Below are positions 8,189-15,921 of a stretch of 64,000 bases of DNA, one piece after another (the first letter of the stretch is position 1; each line of letters begins with the position of its first letter). Both the position numbers and the translations under genes were made by a program. The DNA is from Halobacterium zhouii. Lineage in GTDB: Archaea; Halobacteriota; Halobacteria; Halobacteriales; Halobacteriaceae. The notes beneath the pieces are model-generated. The model saw only the letters and a list, made by a program, of their open reading frames with translations, did not search any database and was not told the origin of the DNA. Where the stretch lies: positions 1,550,001 to 1,614,000 of the forward strand of contig NZ_CP089593.1 of NCBI RefSeq assembly GCF_021249405.1, given 5' to 3'.

Positions 8189-8970
8189 GGCGACAGCCTC
8201 CCCTCCGAGGTCCCGCGGTAGCCGAACTGGTCGACGTAGCCGTACGGCGAGAGCAACACCGGCCAGAACGACTCCGCGGCGGTCAGTTCCTCGCCGTCGA
8301 CCGCCGCGAACGTCTGGCCGGCCTCTACGCGCTCGAAGTTCTCCACGAACACCTCGTACTCCTCGCCGCGTGGTTTCGCGATGGGGTCGCCCATCCGGAA
8401 CACCGGCAGGTCGCGGGCTGGCGCGTCACCGGGAATCGCCCCGGTCGCCGTGAGGAACGCGCGGGCGAGACGGTACGCGTTCTCTGCGGCGGTGTCCGTC
8501 CCCTGTAGACCCGCCTCCACTTCGATGATGTCCGCGTCCGTGGCGAACAGCCGACCCTCCCCGAAGTCCTGGGTGTCGACGAGCGCCGCGACCGGAAGCC
8601 GCGGGGCGATCTCGGAGACGAACCCGCCCACGCCGGACGCGATGGCGAACGGGTCGGCGTGGGACTGCGTCGAGTGAATGGAGAGCACGGTACAGCCCCG
8701 TATCTCGTCGCCGAGACGCTTCGCCAGGTCGCGCTCGTGGGCGTCCTCGGGGATCTCGTCGGTGAACGCCCGGTTCAGGTCGGCGTCGGTGTACCGAACG
8801 CCGGCCTCGAGGGCGCGCTCGTTCACCACCACGAGTTTCACGGGACGCAGTACGTTCAGGTCGTCCTCGAGAAGCCGTTCAATGGCGCGAACGCCACACG
8901 GCTCGTCGCCGTGGACGGCGCCGACGACCGCGAGGTCCGGTTCTCCATCGCCCAACTGCTCGACTCGCAT
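8131..8970 (-). CDS. Succinylglutamate desuccinylase/aspartoacylase family zinc hydrolase
   Basis: A 279-residue M14-like deacylase. The zinc motif HGDE is at residues 20-23, the substrate arginine motif DLNRAF is at 65-69 (N66, R67) and the third ligand is probably His99 (VLSIHSTQSH). A late Glu-rich strand (DIIEVEAGLQG) can hold the catalytic Glu. Family members remove acyl groups from amino acids or peptides; the substrate cannot be read. The last 20 residues (Ser/Asn-rich) are encoded inside the convergent UPF0179 gene. The frame is open far upstream to 9588, but that extension is the antisense shadow of the DUF309 gene, so the ATG at 8970 is used. Confidence 0.9.
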   Translation of the reverse strand: MRVEQLGDGEPDLAVVGAVHGDEPCGVRAIERLLEDDLNVLRPVKLVVVNERALEAGVRYTDADLNRAFTDEIPEDAHERDLAKRLGDEIRGCTVLSIHSTQSHADPFAIASGVGGFVSEIAPRLPVAALVDTQDFGEGRLFATDADIIEVEAGLQGTDTAAENAYRLARAFLTATGAIPGDAPARDLPVFRMGDPIAKPRGEEYEVFVENFERVEAGQTFAAVDGEELTAAESFWPVLLSPYGYVDQFGYRGTSEGRLSPQSSEGANSTSVNSRSSAQ

Positions 8971-9049
8971 TACCGAACGGTAACGCCTTCGATGACAAAG
9001 GGATTGTCGTTGCGGTAACGGCTGGGCCGACTGGAGCACTCGACTGGCG

Positions 9050-9535
9050 CTACGGGAGCGCCTCGGCGTACGCCTCGTCCACCGGTCCCGCTTCGTCGCG
9101 CCGGCCGTCGAGGGGTATCTGCCAGCCGTGGAGCGCCGTCGGGTCCTCGAGGGCCGCGCGGAGCGTCCCCCGGACCGCCGGCAGGTCGACGCCGTAGAAG
9201 TCCGCGGGAGCCCCCTCGAGGTACTGGAGTGCCGTCTCGAAGAGGCTCCGCATCCCCGAATCGTCCTCGAAGTCGAAGTGCTTGTACGCGCCAGCGGCGA
9301 CCTGGACCATCCCGTGGAGGAACGCGCTCTCCGTGGTCCCCGACCCGTAGTTGTACCACTCCGCCTCGAAACAGTCGTGGCTCTCGTGGAACTCGCCCGA
9401 GTTGTACAGGCGGACGCCGTGCCCGACTGCCTTACGGAGCGTGCCGTGCTCCCAGCGCGCCCGCTCGGGGAGCCATCCCGTCGGGTTCCCGTCCGCGGGC
9501 GGGCCGACCGAGTCGTCGCGCGTGTGGTCGTCCAT
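9050..9535 (-). CDS. DUF309 family protein
   Basis: A 161-residue helical protein with the DUF309 signature: [17 protein letters not shown] at residues 44-60, followed by a helix ([18 protein letters not shown]) and [12 protein letters not shown]. The conserved His/Glu residues in the first helix resemble a metal-binding four-helix arrangement, but family function is not established. It is located 79 bp upstream of the desuccinylase-like gene on the same strand, so co-transcription is possible. The N-terminus (20 residues) is polar and acidic. Confidence 0.87.
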   Translation of the reverse strand: MDDHTRDDSVGPPADGNPTGWLPERARWEHGTLRKAVGHGVRLYNSGEFHESHDCFEAEWYNYGSGTTESAFLHGMVQVAAGAYKHFDFEDDSGMRSLFETALQYLEGAPADFYGVDLPAVRGTLRAALEDPTALHGWQIPLDGRRDEAGPVDEAYAEALP

Positions 9536-9602
9536 CGTCGTCTGTTTGGGCCGAGCGCGCCGTGAATCCGTCGGCTGTACTCGGTCACACGCGGTCCAAA
9601 TT

Positions 9603-9911
9603 CACCCAGAAAGGCTTGGCTTGGGGACGAGGAAACCTTCTATGAACACCCGGAGGGGCCTGGCTGTAATTCCTCTGCCGCGTCTGTGACCACCCAGAAA
9701 GCCCCACCTGGTGTCGGCTGATCAATTGGCTTGGTGGACTGGAAGGGGCGGCGCGCTCGCGGGCGAAGCCCAGGTCCGTCTCAGCGACCCCTATCCGCGC
9801 CAGCGGATATGTCGTCCTCAGAAACGCGGAGCGTTTCTGATGTGCGAACGAGACGCCTTCGGCGTCTCGTTAACGCTGAGCGGACGCGAGCGCGCCGGGG
9901 CTTTCTGGGTG
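9603..9911. repeat. Intergenic element with 15-bp terminal inverted repeats and internal triloop hairpins
   Basis: CACCCAGAAAGCCCC (9691-9705) and its exact complement GGGGCTTTCTGGGTG (9897-9911) bound a 221-bp segment. A degenerate third arm (CACCCAGAAAGGC) sits at 9603-9615. Inside are two perfect hairpins with 3-nt loops: CAGAAACGC/GCGTTTCTG (9819-9839) and ACGAGACGCC/GGCGTCTCGT (9848-9870). A diverged copy with matching hairpin positions is at 60406-60640. No gene is visible in the 510 bp between 9536 and 10045. It may be a miniature mobile element or a structured RNA; no target-site duplication was found. Confidence 0.65.
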
Positions 9912-10045
9912 TCCTCGAGACGGTCATGAGTTCTGGTTAGCGGTACTTTCTGGCAGTTTTCGACGAAGATATTCCGTCTTGTTACCATGCTACCACAGCT
10001 GATTCGCAACGCCTAAACGCGAAACTGACCGAGAACGTACTGCGT

Positions 10046-10130
10046 GCGAGGGTAGCCAAGCTCGGCCAACGGCGACGGACTCAAGATCCGTTCTCGTAGG
10101 AGTTCGAGGGTTCGAATCCCTTCCCTCGCA
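10046..10130 (+). tRNA. tRNA-Leu (anticodon CAA)
   Basis: An 85-nt class II tRNA with no intron. The acceptor stem GCGAGGG pairs with CCCTCGC (10123-10129) and the discriminator base is A, as in archaeal leucine tRNAs. The anticodon stem ACGGA/TCCGT closes the loop CTCAAGA, giving anticodon CAA, which reads UUG. A long variable arm and a T arm with TTCGAAT are present. CCA is not encoded. It is followed 29 nt later by a strong hairpin (10160-10184), and its last 11 nt recur at 10179-10189. Confidence 0.95.
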
Positions 10131-10159
10131 TCGCCGGCGCGTCGAGCGCCGCGGGATGC

Positions 10160-10184
10160 GGGAAGTCCGCGAGGCGGACTTCCC
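10160..10184. repeat. Perfect triloop hairpin after tRNA-Leu
   Basis: GGGAAGTCCGC, loop GAG, then GCGGACTTCCC gives an 11-bp perfect stem with a 3-nt loop, followed by a short A-run (caaaaac). It could mark the 3' end of the tRNA precursor. It has the same form as the hairpins clustered in other intergenic regions of this window. Confidence 0.55.
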
Positions 10185-10256
10185 TCGCAAAAACGCTTCT
10201 GGAAACGTGACTGAGTACCGACGGGACTATCACACCACGTGCCGTCGAATCGCGGT

Positions 10257-11057
10257 ATGACTACGGGCGACGACCGCGTCGACGTCGCGGAGCGCGCAGC
10301 GCGGGCGGGCGGCGAAGTCGCACACGCGGCGTTTCGCACAGGCATCGACGTTGAGACCAAAGACGGGAAGACGGACGTGGTGACGCAGGCCGACCGCGAG
10401 GCCCAGCACCGGGTCATCGAGGTCATCCGGGAGTCCCACGAGGAGGACGCCATCGTGGGCGAGGAGGACGACGAACTGAAGGCGGTGCCGGAGTCGGGCG
10501 CGGCGTGGGTCATCGACCCCATCGACGGCACGAACAACTTCGTGCGGGACACCCAGATCTGGGCGACGTCGGTGGCCGCCGTCCGGGACGGCGAAGCGGT
10601 CGCAGCGGCGAACGTGCTGCCGGCGCTCGACGACACCTACGTCGCGGGCAAGAACGGCGTCACGCGGAACGGCGAGTCGATAGCCGTGAGCGAGAAGACC
10701 GATCCGGAGACGTTCGCCGTCGCGCCCACCATCTGGTGGGGGTTCGACCGGCGCGACGAGTACGCGAACGCGTGCCGCGCGGTCGTCGAGCGCTTCGGCG
10801 ACATGCGGCGGTACGGCTGCGCGCAGGCGGTGTTGTCGATGGTCGCCAGCGGGCAACTCGAGGCTGCAATCACGAACGTGCACGCGAACCCGTGGGACAG
10901 CGTCGCCGGCGTGTTCATGGTGCGGCAGGCCGGCGGCGTCGTCACGGACGTCCACGGCGAGCGCTGGGTTCCGGGTTGTGAGGGCATCGTGGCGTCGAAC
11001 GACGAGGCCCACGACGTCGTCCTGGACGCGGCACAGGAGATCCGCCCGGAAGCCTGA
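10257..11057 (+). CDS. Inositol monophosphatase family phosphatase
   Basis: A 266-residue Mg-dependent, Li-sensitive-type phosphatase. The metal-binding motifs are complete: GEE at 68-70, DPIDGTNNF at 87-95, and WDSVAG at 213-218. Archaeal members hydrolyse inositol-1-phosphate and in many cases fructose-1,6-bisphosphate; this one could do either. The start is the ATG giving MTTGDDRVDV; an upstream in-frame codon six residues earlier adds nothing conserved. It stands alone between tRNA-Leu and the Lrp gene, all on the plus strand. Confidence 0.93.
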   Translation: MTTGDDRVDVAERAARAGGEVAHAAFRTGIDVETKDGKTDVVTQADREAQHRVIEVIRESHEEDAIVGEEDDELKAVPESGAAWVIDPIDGTNNFVRDTQIWATSVAAVRDGEAVAAANVLPALDDTYVAGKNGVTRNGESIAVSEKTDPETFAVAPTIWWGFDRRDEYANACRAVVERFGDMRRYGCAQAVLSMVASGQLEAAITNVHANPWDSVAGVFMVRQAGGVVTDVHGERWVPGCEGIVASNDEAHDVVLDAAQEIRPEA

Positions 11058-11119
11058 ACGCCGCACCGCCCTCTTGCTGGAGTAGAAAACGTATTGGTGG
11101 CTCGTCCACTGAAGCCGGT

Positions 11120-11569
11120 ATGGAACTGGATGACACGGACCGCGAGATTCTGCGGGCACTCCAGGCCGACGGTCGAACGCCGTTCAGCGAGATCGCGCGA
11201 CGCATCGACATGTCGAGTGCGACCGTCCACGACCGCGTGAATCGCATGGAGGAGGCCGGCGTCATCCGCGGCTACCACGCCGACGTCGACCCCGACGCCG
11301 TCGGCCTCGACACGTCGGCCATCGTCGGCCTGCGCGTCGAACAGGGCCGCGAGAACGAGACACTCGAGCGGCTCGCCGACATCGAGGGCGTCCAGGAACT
11401 CACGCTCACGACCGGCGAGTGGGACATCGTGATGCGCGTCCACGCCGAGGACACCGACGGCCTCCGCGAACTCATGTTCGACACCGTCGCCCAGATGGAC
11501 GGGTTCGCGCGCTCTCAGACGATGGTCGTTCTCGACACGGAGTACGAATCGAAGGAACTCCCGCTGTAG
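11120..11569 (+). CDS. Lrp/AsnC family transcriptional regulator
   Basis: A 149-residue protein with an N-terminal helix-turn-helix (LDDTDREILRALQADGRTPF, then MSSATVHDRVNRMEEAGVI) and a C-terminal RAM effector-binding domain (VGLRVEQGRENETLERLADI, then EWDIVMRVHAEDTDGL). Members form octamers that sense amino acids or related metabolites and regulate nearby genes or global regulons. It lies 62 bp after the phosphatase gene and 87 bp before the DUF63 gene on the same strand. Targets cannot be inferred from the sequence. Confidence 0.93.
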   Translation: MELDDTDREILRALQADGRTPFSEIARRIDMSSATVHDRVNRMEEAGVIRGYHADVDPDAVGLDTSAIVGLRVEQGRENETLERLADIEGVQELTLTTGEWDIVMRVHAEDTDGLRELMFDTVAQMDGFARSQTMVVLDTEYESKELPL

Positions 11570-11656
11570 GCAGCCACGTCGGTCCGTCACAGCGCTCACG
11601 GTGAGAGGGCGCCACAGACCGGAACGCTGAAACAGCCACCGTCCGCGTCTGCCACC

Positions 11657-12793
11657 ATGACCTTCCCCGAGACCGACTACGAGCGCGCGTGGACCGCGGC
11701 CGTCGCGGTCGCACTCGCCGCCCTCGTCGGCGGGTCGCTGCTCTTCCAGGACGCCGTCTACGGCGGCTTCATCTGGCACTACTTCTGGGGGCCCGTGTAC
11801 GCGGACGCCCAGGGCGCGGCCTGTGCGGCCTGGAACGGCGGCGCCGTCGAACTGCTGTACAGCACGCGAGCGTGTGCCGCCGCGAGCGAACCCGTCGCGT
11901 ACCCCGGCTACACGCTCGTCTCCGAAGCCGGCTACGCGATCACTCTGCTCGTCGCGCTCGTCGGCGTTAGCTTCCTGCTCGACCGACTCCGCGTCGGCGA
12001 GGACACTCGCTTCCTGTACGCGCTGTTCCCGTTCGTGCTGCTGGGCGGCGCGCTCCGCGTCGTCGAGGACGCCAACAACGCCGCCGAACTCGCGGGCGCA
12101 GAACGGTTCCTCGACTATCCGCTGAACGCGCTCATCATCAGCCCCGTCATCTACTTCGTGATGTTCGCCATCACGCTCGCCGCGGTCGTCGCGTGCGTCT
12201 ACCTCGCGCGCCGCACCGACGTCATCGAGGACTACTACCGGCCGCTCGCCGGCGTCGGCACCGCCCTCCTCGCCGCGAACCTCGCGGGCCTCTCGTATCT
12301 CGCCGTCACCACCGAGTACGTCACGTTCGTCCCCGCGTTCACCGTGCTCACGCTCGGCATCGCCACCGCCATCACCGCCGCCGTCTGGTGGTACGTCCGC
12401 CGCGGCCTCCCGAGTGTCTACCGCGGCACCGAGACTGCCGGCGCGCTCGTCCTCTGGGGGCACGCCATCGACGGCGTCGCAAACGTCCTCGGCCTCGACT
12501 GGGGCGCCGAACTCGGCTACCCGCGCGGAGATCTGGGCTCCAAACACCCCCTCAACCAGTACATCGTCGACCTCACGCACAGCATCCTGCCCGAGTCCAT
12601 CATCCACTACACCGGCGACACCTGGCCGTTCATCCTCGTCAAAATCGTCGCCGTCCTCTTCGTCCTCTCCCTCTTCGACGACGACCTCGCCGAAGAGAGC
12701 CCGCGCTATACGACTCTCATGCTCATCGCCGTCCTCGCCGTCGGCCTTGGCCCCGGCACCCGAGACATGCTACGAGCAACCTTCGGCATCTAA
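11657..12793 (+). CDS. DUF63 family membrane protein
   Basis: A 378-residue polytopic membrane protein with about eight hydrophobic segments, for example AAVAVALAALVGGSLLF near the N-terminus, FAITLAAVVACVYLAR, and a last pair including ILVKIVAVLFVLSLF. Conserved loop residues such as WHYFWGPVYADAQG and GHAIDGVANVLGLDWG are typical of the archaeal DUF63 family, whose function is unknown. The stop is followed after 4 bp by an extended repeat element shared with the convergent YcaO gene. Confidence 0.88.
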   Translation: MTFPETDYERAWTAAVAVALAALVGGSLLFQDAVYGGFIWHYFWGPVYADAQGAACAAWNGGAVELLYSTRACAAASEPVAYPGYTLVSEAGYAITLLVALVGVSFLLDRLRVGEDTRFLYALFPFVLLGGALRVVEDANNAAELAGAERFLDYPLNALIISPVIYFVMFAITLAAVVACVYLARRTDVIEDYYRPLAGVGTALLAANLAGLSYLAVTTEYVTFVPAFTVLTLGIATAITAAVWWYVRRGLPSVYRGTETAGALVLWGHAIDGVANVLGLDWGAELGYPRGDLGSKHPLNQYIVDLTHSILPESIIHYTGDTWPFILVKIVAVLFVLSLFDDDLAEESPRYTTLMLIAVLAVGLGPGTRDMLRATFGI

Positions 12794-12797
12794 GAAC

Positions 12798-13184
12798 GAC
12801 CTTTTACGCTGCGCTCGTTCGCTTCGCTCACTCGCTCGGTAAAAGCTCGGCCAAAAGCACTCCTCCTTCACTTCACTACGTTCCGTTCAGTCGTCGGCCT
12901 CCACTCGCTCACTGCGTTCGCTCGCGGAGTGAATCGCCGACCTTCCGGGGGCCTGTCGGCCCGCTCGGTCGGCGAACGCTAGCCGCGACCAACTGACCAA
13001 CCGGCTAAGAAGCATCGGCGAGCGAGCAGCTCGAAGAGCCCGAGCGAAGCCGTTCACCGCGAGCGCAGCGAGCGGACTCGGCGCGGACCGGAGCGCCGGA
13101 GGCGCGGAGGGAGCACCGATGCTTTTGGCCGAGCTTTTACCGAGCGAACGGCGCGAAGCGCCGTGAGCGCAGCGTAAAAGGTCG
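12798..13184. repeat. Long inverted repeat filling the gap between convergent genes
   Basis: The 391-bp gap between two convergent stop codons starts and ends with the same sequence in opposite orientation. CGACCTTTTACGCTGCGCTC (12798-12817) matches the complement of 13165-13184 exactly, and a second block at 12839-12859 (GGTAAAAGCTCGGCCAAAAG, then C) matches the complement of 13121-13141 exactly. Each copy begins within 4 bp of a stop codon, so each gene carries the same 3' sequence in the sense orientation. Inside lie the hairpin ACGGCGC-GAA-GCGCCGT (13148-13164) and pyrimidine-rich repeats related to those near 51.1 kb. No gene is present. Confidence 0.8.
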
Positions 13185-14924
13185 CTAGGGGAACGGATGG
13201 AACGGCCGGTCGAGTCGCGGCTGGAAACCCATCTCTCGGGGGATGGTTCTGGCGCGGTCGCCGAAGAACGGCTGGTCGACGAACAGTGGCTGGGCGTGGG
13301 GGACGAGGACGCGGACGGCTTCGAAGCCGGCGCGTTCGACGTCGCGCGTCGTGAGTCGGGCGGCGTAGGCGTCGAGGTCGGCATCTCCGATGGCGTCGAG
13401 GACCGCGTCGAGTTCGGCGTCGGCCTCCACGGGTTTCTGGGGGCCGGCGTCGCTGGCGGCGATGGTGGTGTCGGGGTCGGCGAAGCCCCGAACTTCGCGG
13501 GGGAAGTCGGCGTAGCGGCCGATGGCGCCGTTCTCGTCGGCGGCGTCCTCGGGGCCGAGCGCGCGGAGTTCCATCCAGTTCTGGAGGGCCTCGCAGAGCG
13601 CGCCGGTAGCGGCGTCGGCGGCGTCGAGGTCGGCGGCCGAGCCGAGCGCGAAGCGCGGCCAGTCGTCGCGGTGGACGGCGACGGCGACCACGGGCACGTC
13701 GACGTCCTGCGTGCAGAGCAGCGCGGTGACGTCGAGGTTCTCGGCGCGCGCGTGGCGTTCGAGTTCGCGGAACTCCGGGGTGTCGACGGCGAGGCCGAGC
13801 GGGTCGAACGTGGAGTACCACGCGAGCATCGTTGCTTCGCGTTCGACGGTCTCGTAGAGGCCGGAGAGGAGGGCGTCGACGCCCGAGTTCCCGAGGCCGA
13901 GACCAGTCGTGATGGCTGGGCCGGTGTGGTCCTCGGGCGGCGGGAAGACGACGCGGTCGGCGGGGAGCAACGCGTCGTCCCCCGTGGTGAGGTGTTCGCC
14001 GGGCACCCAGTCGAGTTCGCGAACCGGCGAGTCGCCCCCCGGCGATTCAGTGTCCGGGCGTACGAACGCCGCTGGCGGGACGGCATCCGGGTGGTCGGTC
14101 GGTTCCCGCTGGAACTCGGAGTCCCGGTAGACGCCCGCGCTGTAGCGCTCGAGACCCTCGCCAACGGCCTTCATGTACGCGGCGTCCCAGTCGAGGGCGA
14201 CGCCCGCGGACTGGGCGGCGGCGCTGGCGTCGCTGAACCCCATGGTGTCGCTGACCACTGCGAGGTAGTACGGTGCTGGGAACGACTCGCGTTCCCCCAC
14301 CGCTGTGAGCACACCGATGCGGTCGTCGACGAGCGGTTCGGCGGCGCCAAGCGCGGCGTCTAGCGGGCGCGATTCGTCACCGCGCCGGAGTCCCCAGTCG
14401 CGGTCGTCGCCGCATTCACAGCCGGGAACCGGCGCGAGCGAACGCTGGACCGGGACGAACGAGCGGTCGTCAGCGCCGAGTTCGAGGACGACGCCGGCGC
14501 GCTCGTTGCCGGCGAGCGTACTGGTGGCGAGTCGACCGGCGTGTGCGCCGCCGAGTCTGACAGCGGCGCGGTCGGCGCTCGGGGCGTCCGCGCGCTCGGG
14601 GTCGGTCGCCGCGACGCGGGATGCGAGACACTCGAAGCACGGACCGTCGGGCGCGAGTGCGGCGACACCGACGTCGACGTCCGCGAGCGGGTGGCCGCCG
14701 AGGCCGCCGACCTCGACGGTGACCAGCGGCGTCCCGCCGGCGAGCGCCTGCTCGTTTGCGGCGCGGAAGCCGTCGGCGCCGGCAACGCCCGACACCACGG
14801 CGAGGTCGGCGTCCGCGACGCCCGCTACGTCGGTCTCCTGGACTGCCGCGTCAACGTCCGCGAGCGCGTCGCGGACGGCGTCCGCGGCGGGGCCGCCACC
14901 GACGAGGGCGACGGTCACCGCCAC
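13185..14924 (-). CDS. YcaO-domain protein with N-terminal ThiF/E1-like domain (TOMM cyclodehydratase-like)
   Basis: A 579-residue fusion. Residues 1-190 are a ThiF/Ocin-like Rossmann domain (VALVGGGPAADAVRDALADV) with two Cys pairs, CFEC (96-99) and CEC (169-171), likely a zinc site. Residues about 195-579 are YcaO, with the Glu-rich ATP/Mg motifs AYMKAVGEGLERYSAG (near 250), GLYETVEREATMLAW (near 360) and ALCEALQNWMELRA (near 445). The C-terminus ends in FHPFP, resembling the Pro-rich tail used in azoline formation. YcaO enzymes activate peptide backbone amides to form azolines or thioamides. No TfuA, dehydrogenase or obvious precursor gene is adjacent. The next upstream gene is a TbsP-like regulator. 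Confidence 0.88.
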   Translation of the reverse strand: MAVTVALVGGGPAADAVRDALADVDAAVQETDVAGVADADLAVVSGVAGADGFRAANEQALAGGTPLVTVEVGGLGGHPLADVDVGVAALAPDGPCFECLASRVAATDPERADAPSADRAAVRLGGAHAGRLATSTLAGNERAGVVLELGADDRSFVPVQRSLAPVPGCECGDDRDWGLRRGDESRPLDAALGAAEPLVDDRIGVLTAVGERESFPAPYYLAVVSDTMGFSDASAAAQSAGVALDWDAAYMKAVGEGLERYSAGVYRDSEFQREPTDHPDAVPPAAFVRPDTESPGGDSPVRELDWVPGEHLTTGDDALLPADRVVFPPPEDHTGPAITTGLGLGNSGVDALLSGLYETVEREATMLAWYSTFDPLGLAVDTPEFRELERHARAENLDVTALLCTQDVDVPVVAVAVHRDDWPRFALGSAADLDAADAATGALCEALQNWMELRALGPEDAADENGAIGRYADFPREVRGFADPDTTIAASDAGPQKPVEADAELDAVLDAIGDADLDAYAARLTTRDVERAGFEAVRVLVPHAQPLFVDQPFFGDRARTIPREMGFQPRLDRPFHPFP

Positions 14925-15026
14925 GCCTCCAGTCGTTGCATGGCTACGCGGAGGAAACAGAGAGAGAAAAACGATTGGGGTTCGAGTACCGGAAGTGGTG
15001 CTACTACCGCGGGAGACGACGAGTCG

Positions 15027-15845
15027 CTACGAGAGGACGGACTGCGCGACGCTGGCGAGTTCGTCCGGGGGCGCGTCCTCGAGGCGGTTATCGGAGAGTT
15101 TGAGGCGCAGGCGCGGGCGGCCGACGTCGATGGGGACCTTCTCGGTGTCGATGAGACCCATGTCCTCGAGTTTCGTCTTCGTTCGGGAGAACGTCGCCTT
15201 CGACGCGATGCCGACGTCCTCGCCCCACTTCGAGACGTCGTAGAGGAGCACGCGGTTCTTCGCCGCGACGAGCAGGCTGATGGTGACCTCGTCGAGGCCG
15301 TCGCCGTCGCCGCGAGCGGTCTCCATGGAGGCGAGTACGCTGTCGAAGTCGTCCTCGACCTCGGGGTCGATCTCGTCCTCGAGGGTCTGGCGGACGCGCG
15401 TGATGCCGGGCGTGCGAAGGTTGAACTCCTCGGCACTGTCCCAGTCCTCGGTCGTCGCCTCGTAGGCCGTCTCCGTGAACTCCGCGTCGTCCGTGGTCAG
15501 GCCGCCGACGAGGCCGCCGGCCTCGAGGAGCGCGACGGTTCGGTCCTCGGTCGCGAGAACGGCGCTCCGCGTCGAGTCCTCGAGCACTCGGAGTTCGAGC
15601 GTGCCGTCCTCGACGAGGTCGGCGGTGTTGCTGGCGACGATGAAGTCGCCCATGACGTCCTTCAGGAGGCGTTCCTCGCCGAGCAGTCGGATCGTCGGCA
15701 GGTCGCCCTCGAAGGCTTTCGCGCTCTCGACGATCTGCTCGATCGCCTCGCCCGGGGGGTTGACGACGAACAGCACGTCGGGTTCGTCGTCGAGCACCGC
15801 GGTGAGTACCGCGTCCACACTCGTCCCCAGTAGATTCGATGACAT
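15027..15845 (-). CDS. tbsP: TbsP-like (DUF5821) transcriptional regulator
   Basis: A 272-residue haloarchaeal protein. The N-terminal half has a GTP/nucleotide-like or STAS-like look (LFVVNPPGEAIEQIVESAKA, then RLLGEERLLKDVMGDFIVAS). The C-terminal half carries a winged helix (TISLLVAAKNRVLLYDVSKW, then SKATFSRTKTKLEDMGLIDT). I associate this arrangement with TbsP, the TrmB-suppressor regulator of Haloferax that affects gluconeogenic GAPDH expression; the symbol is from memory and tentative. The AT-rich sequence just upstream (15873-15886) can be its promoter. It is 102 bp upstream of the YcaO gene on the same strand, so they may be co-transcribed. Confidence 0.65.
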   Translation of the reverse strand: MSSNLLGTSVDAVLTAVLDDEPDVLFVVNPPGEAIEQIVESAKAFEGDLPTIRLLGEERLLKDVMGDFIVASNTADLVEDGTLELRVLEDSTRSAVLATEDRTVALLEAGGLVGGLTTDDAEFTETAYEATTEDWDSAEEFNLRTPGITRVRQTLEDEIDPEVEDDFDSVLASMETARGDGDGLDEVTISLLVAAKNRVLLYDVSKWGEDVGIASKATFSRTKTKLEDMGLIDTEKVPIDVGRPRLRLKLSDNRLEDAPPDELASVAQSVLS

Positions 15846-15921
15846 CTGTGGATGCGTATAGACGTTGGCGGTATTTAATTTTACCGGGAGAAGATGGCGG
15901 AAAACGACGGTTTCAGTGCCG

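Noticed and set aside
8971..9588. Upstream extension of the desuccinylase-like gene (frame open from 9588)
   Set aside because: The extra 206 codons are the out-of-frame shadow of the DUF309 gene and are Arg/Thr/Ser-rich; homology starts at MRVEQLG.
10637..12607. 656-codon open frame on the minus strand
   Set aside because: Antisense to the phosphatase, Lrp and DUF63 genes, each of which has clear family motifs.
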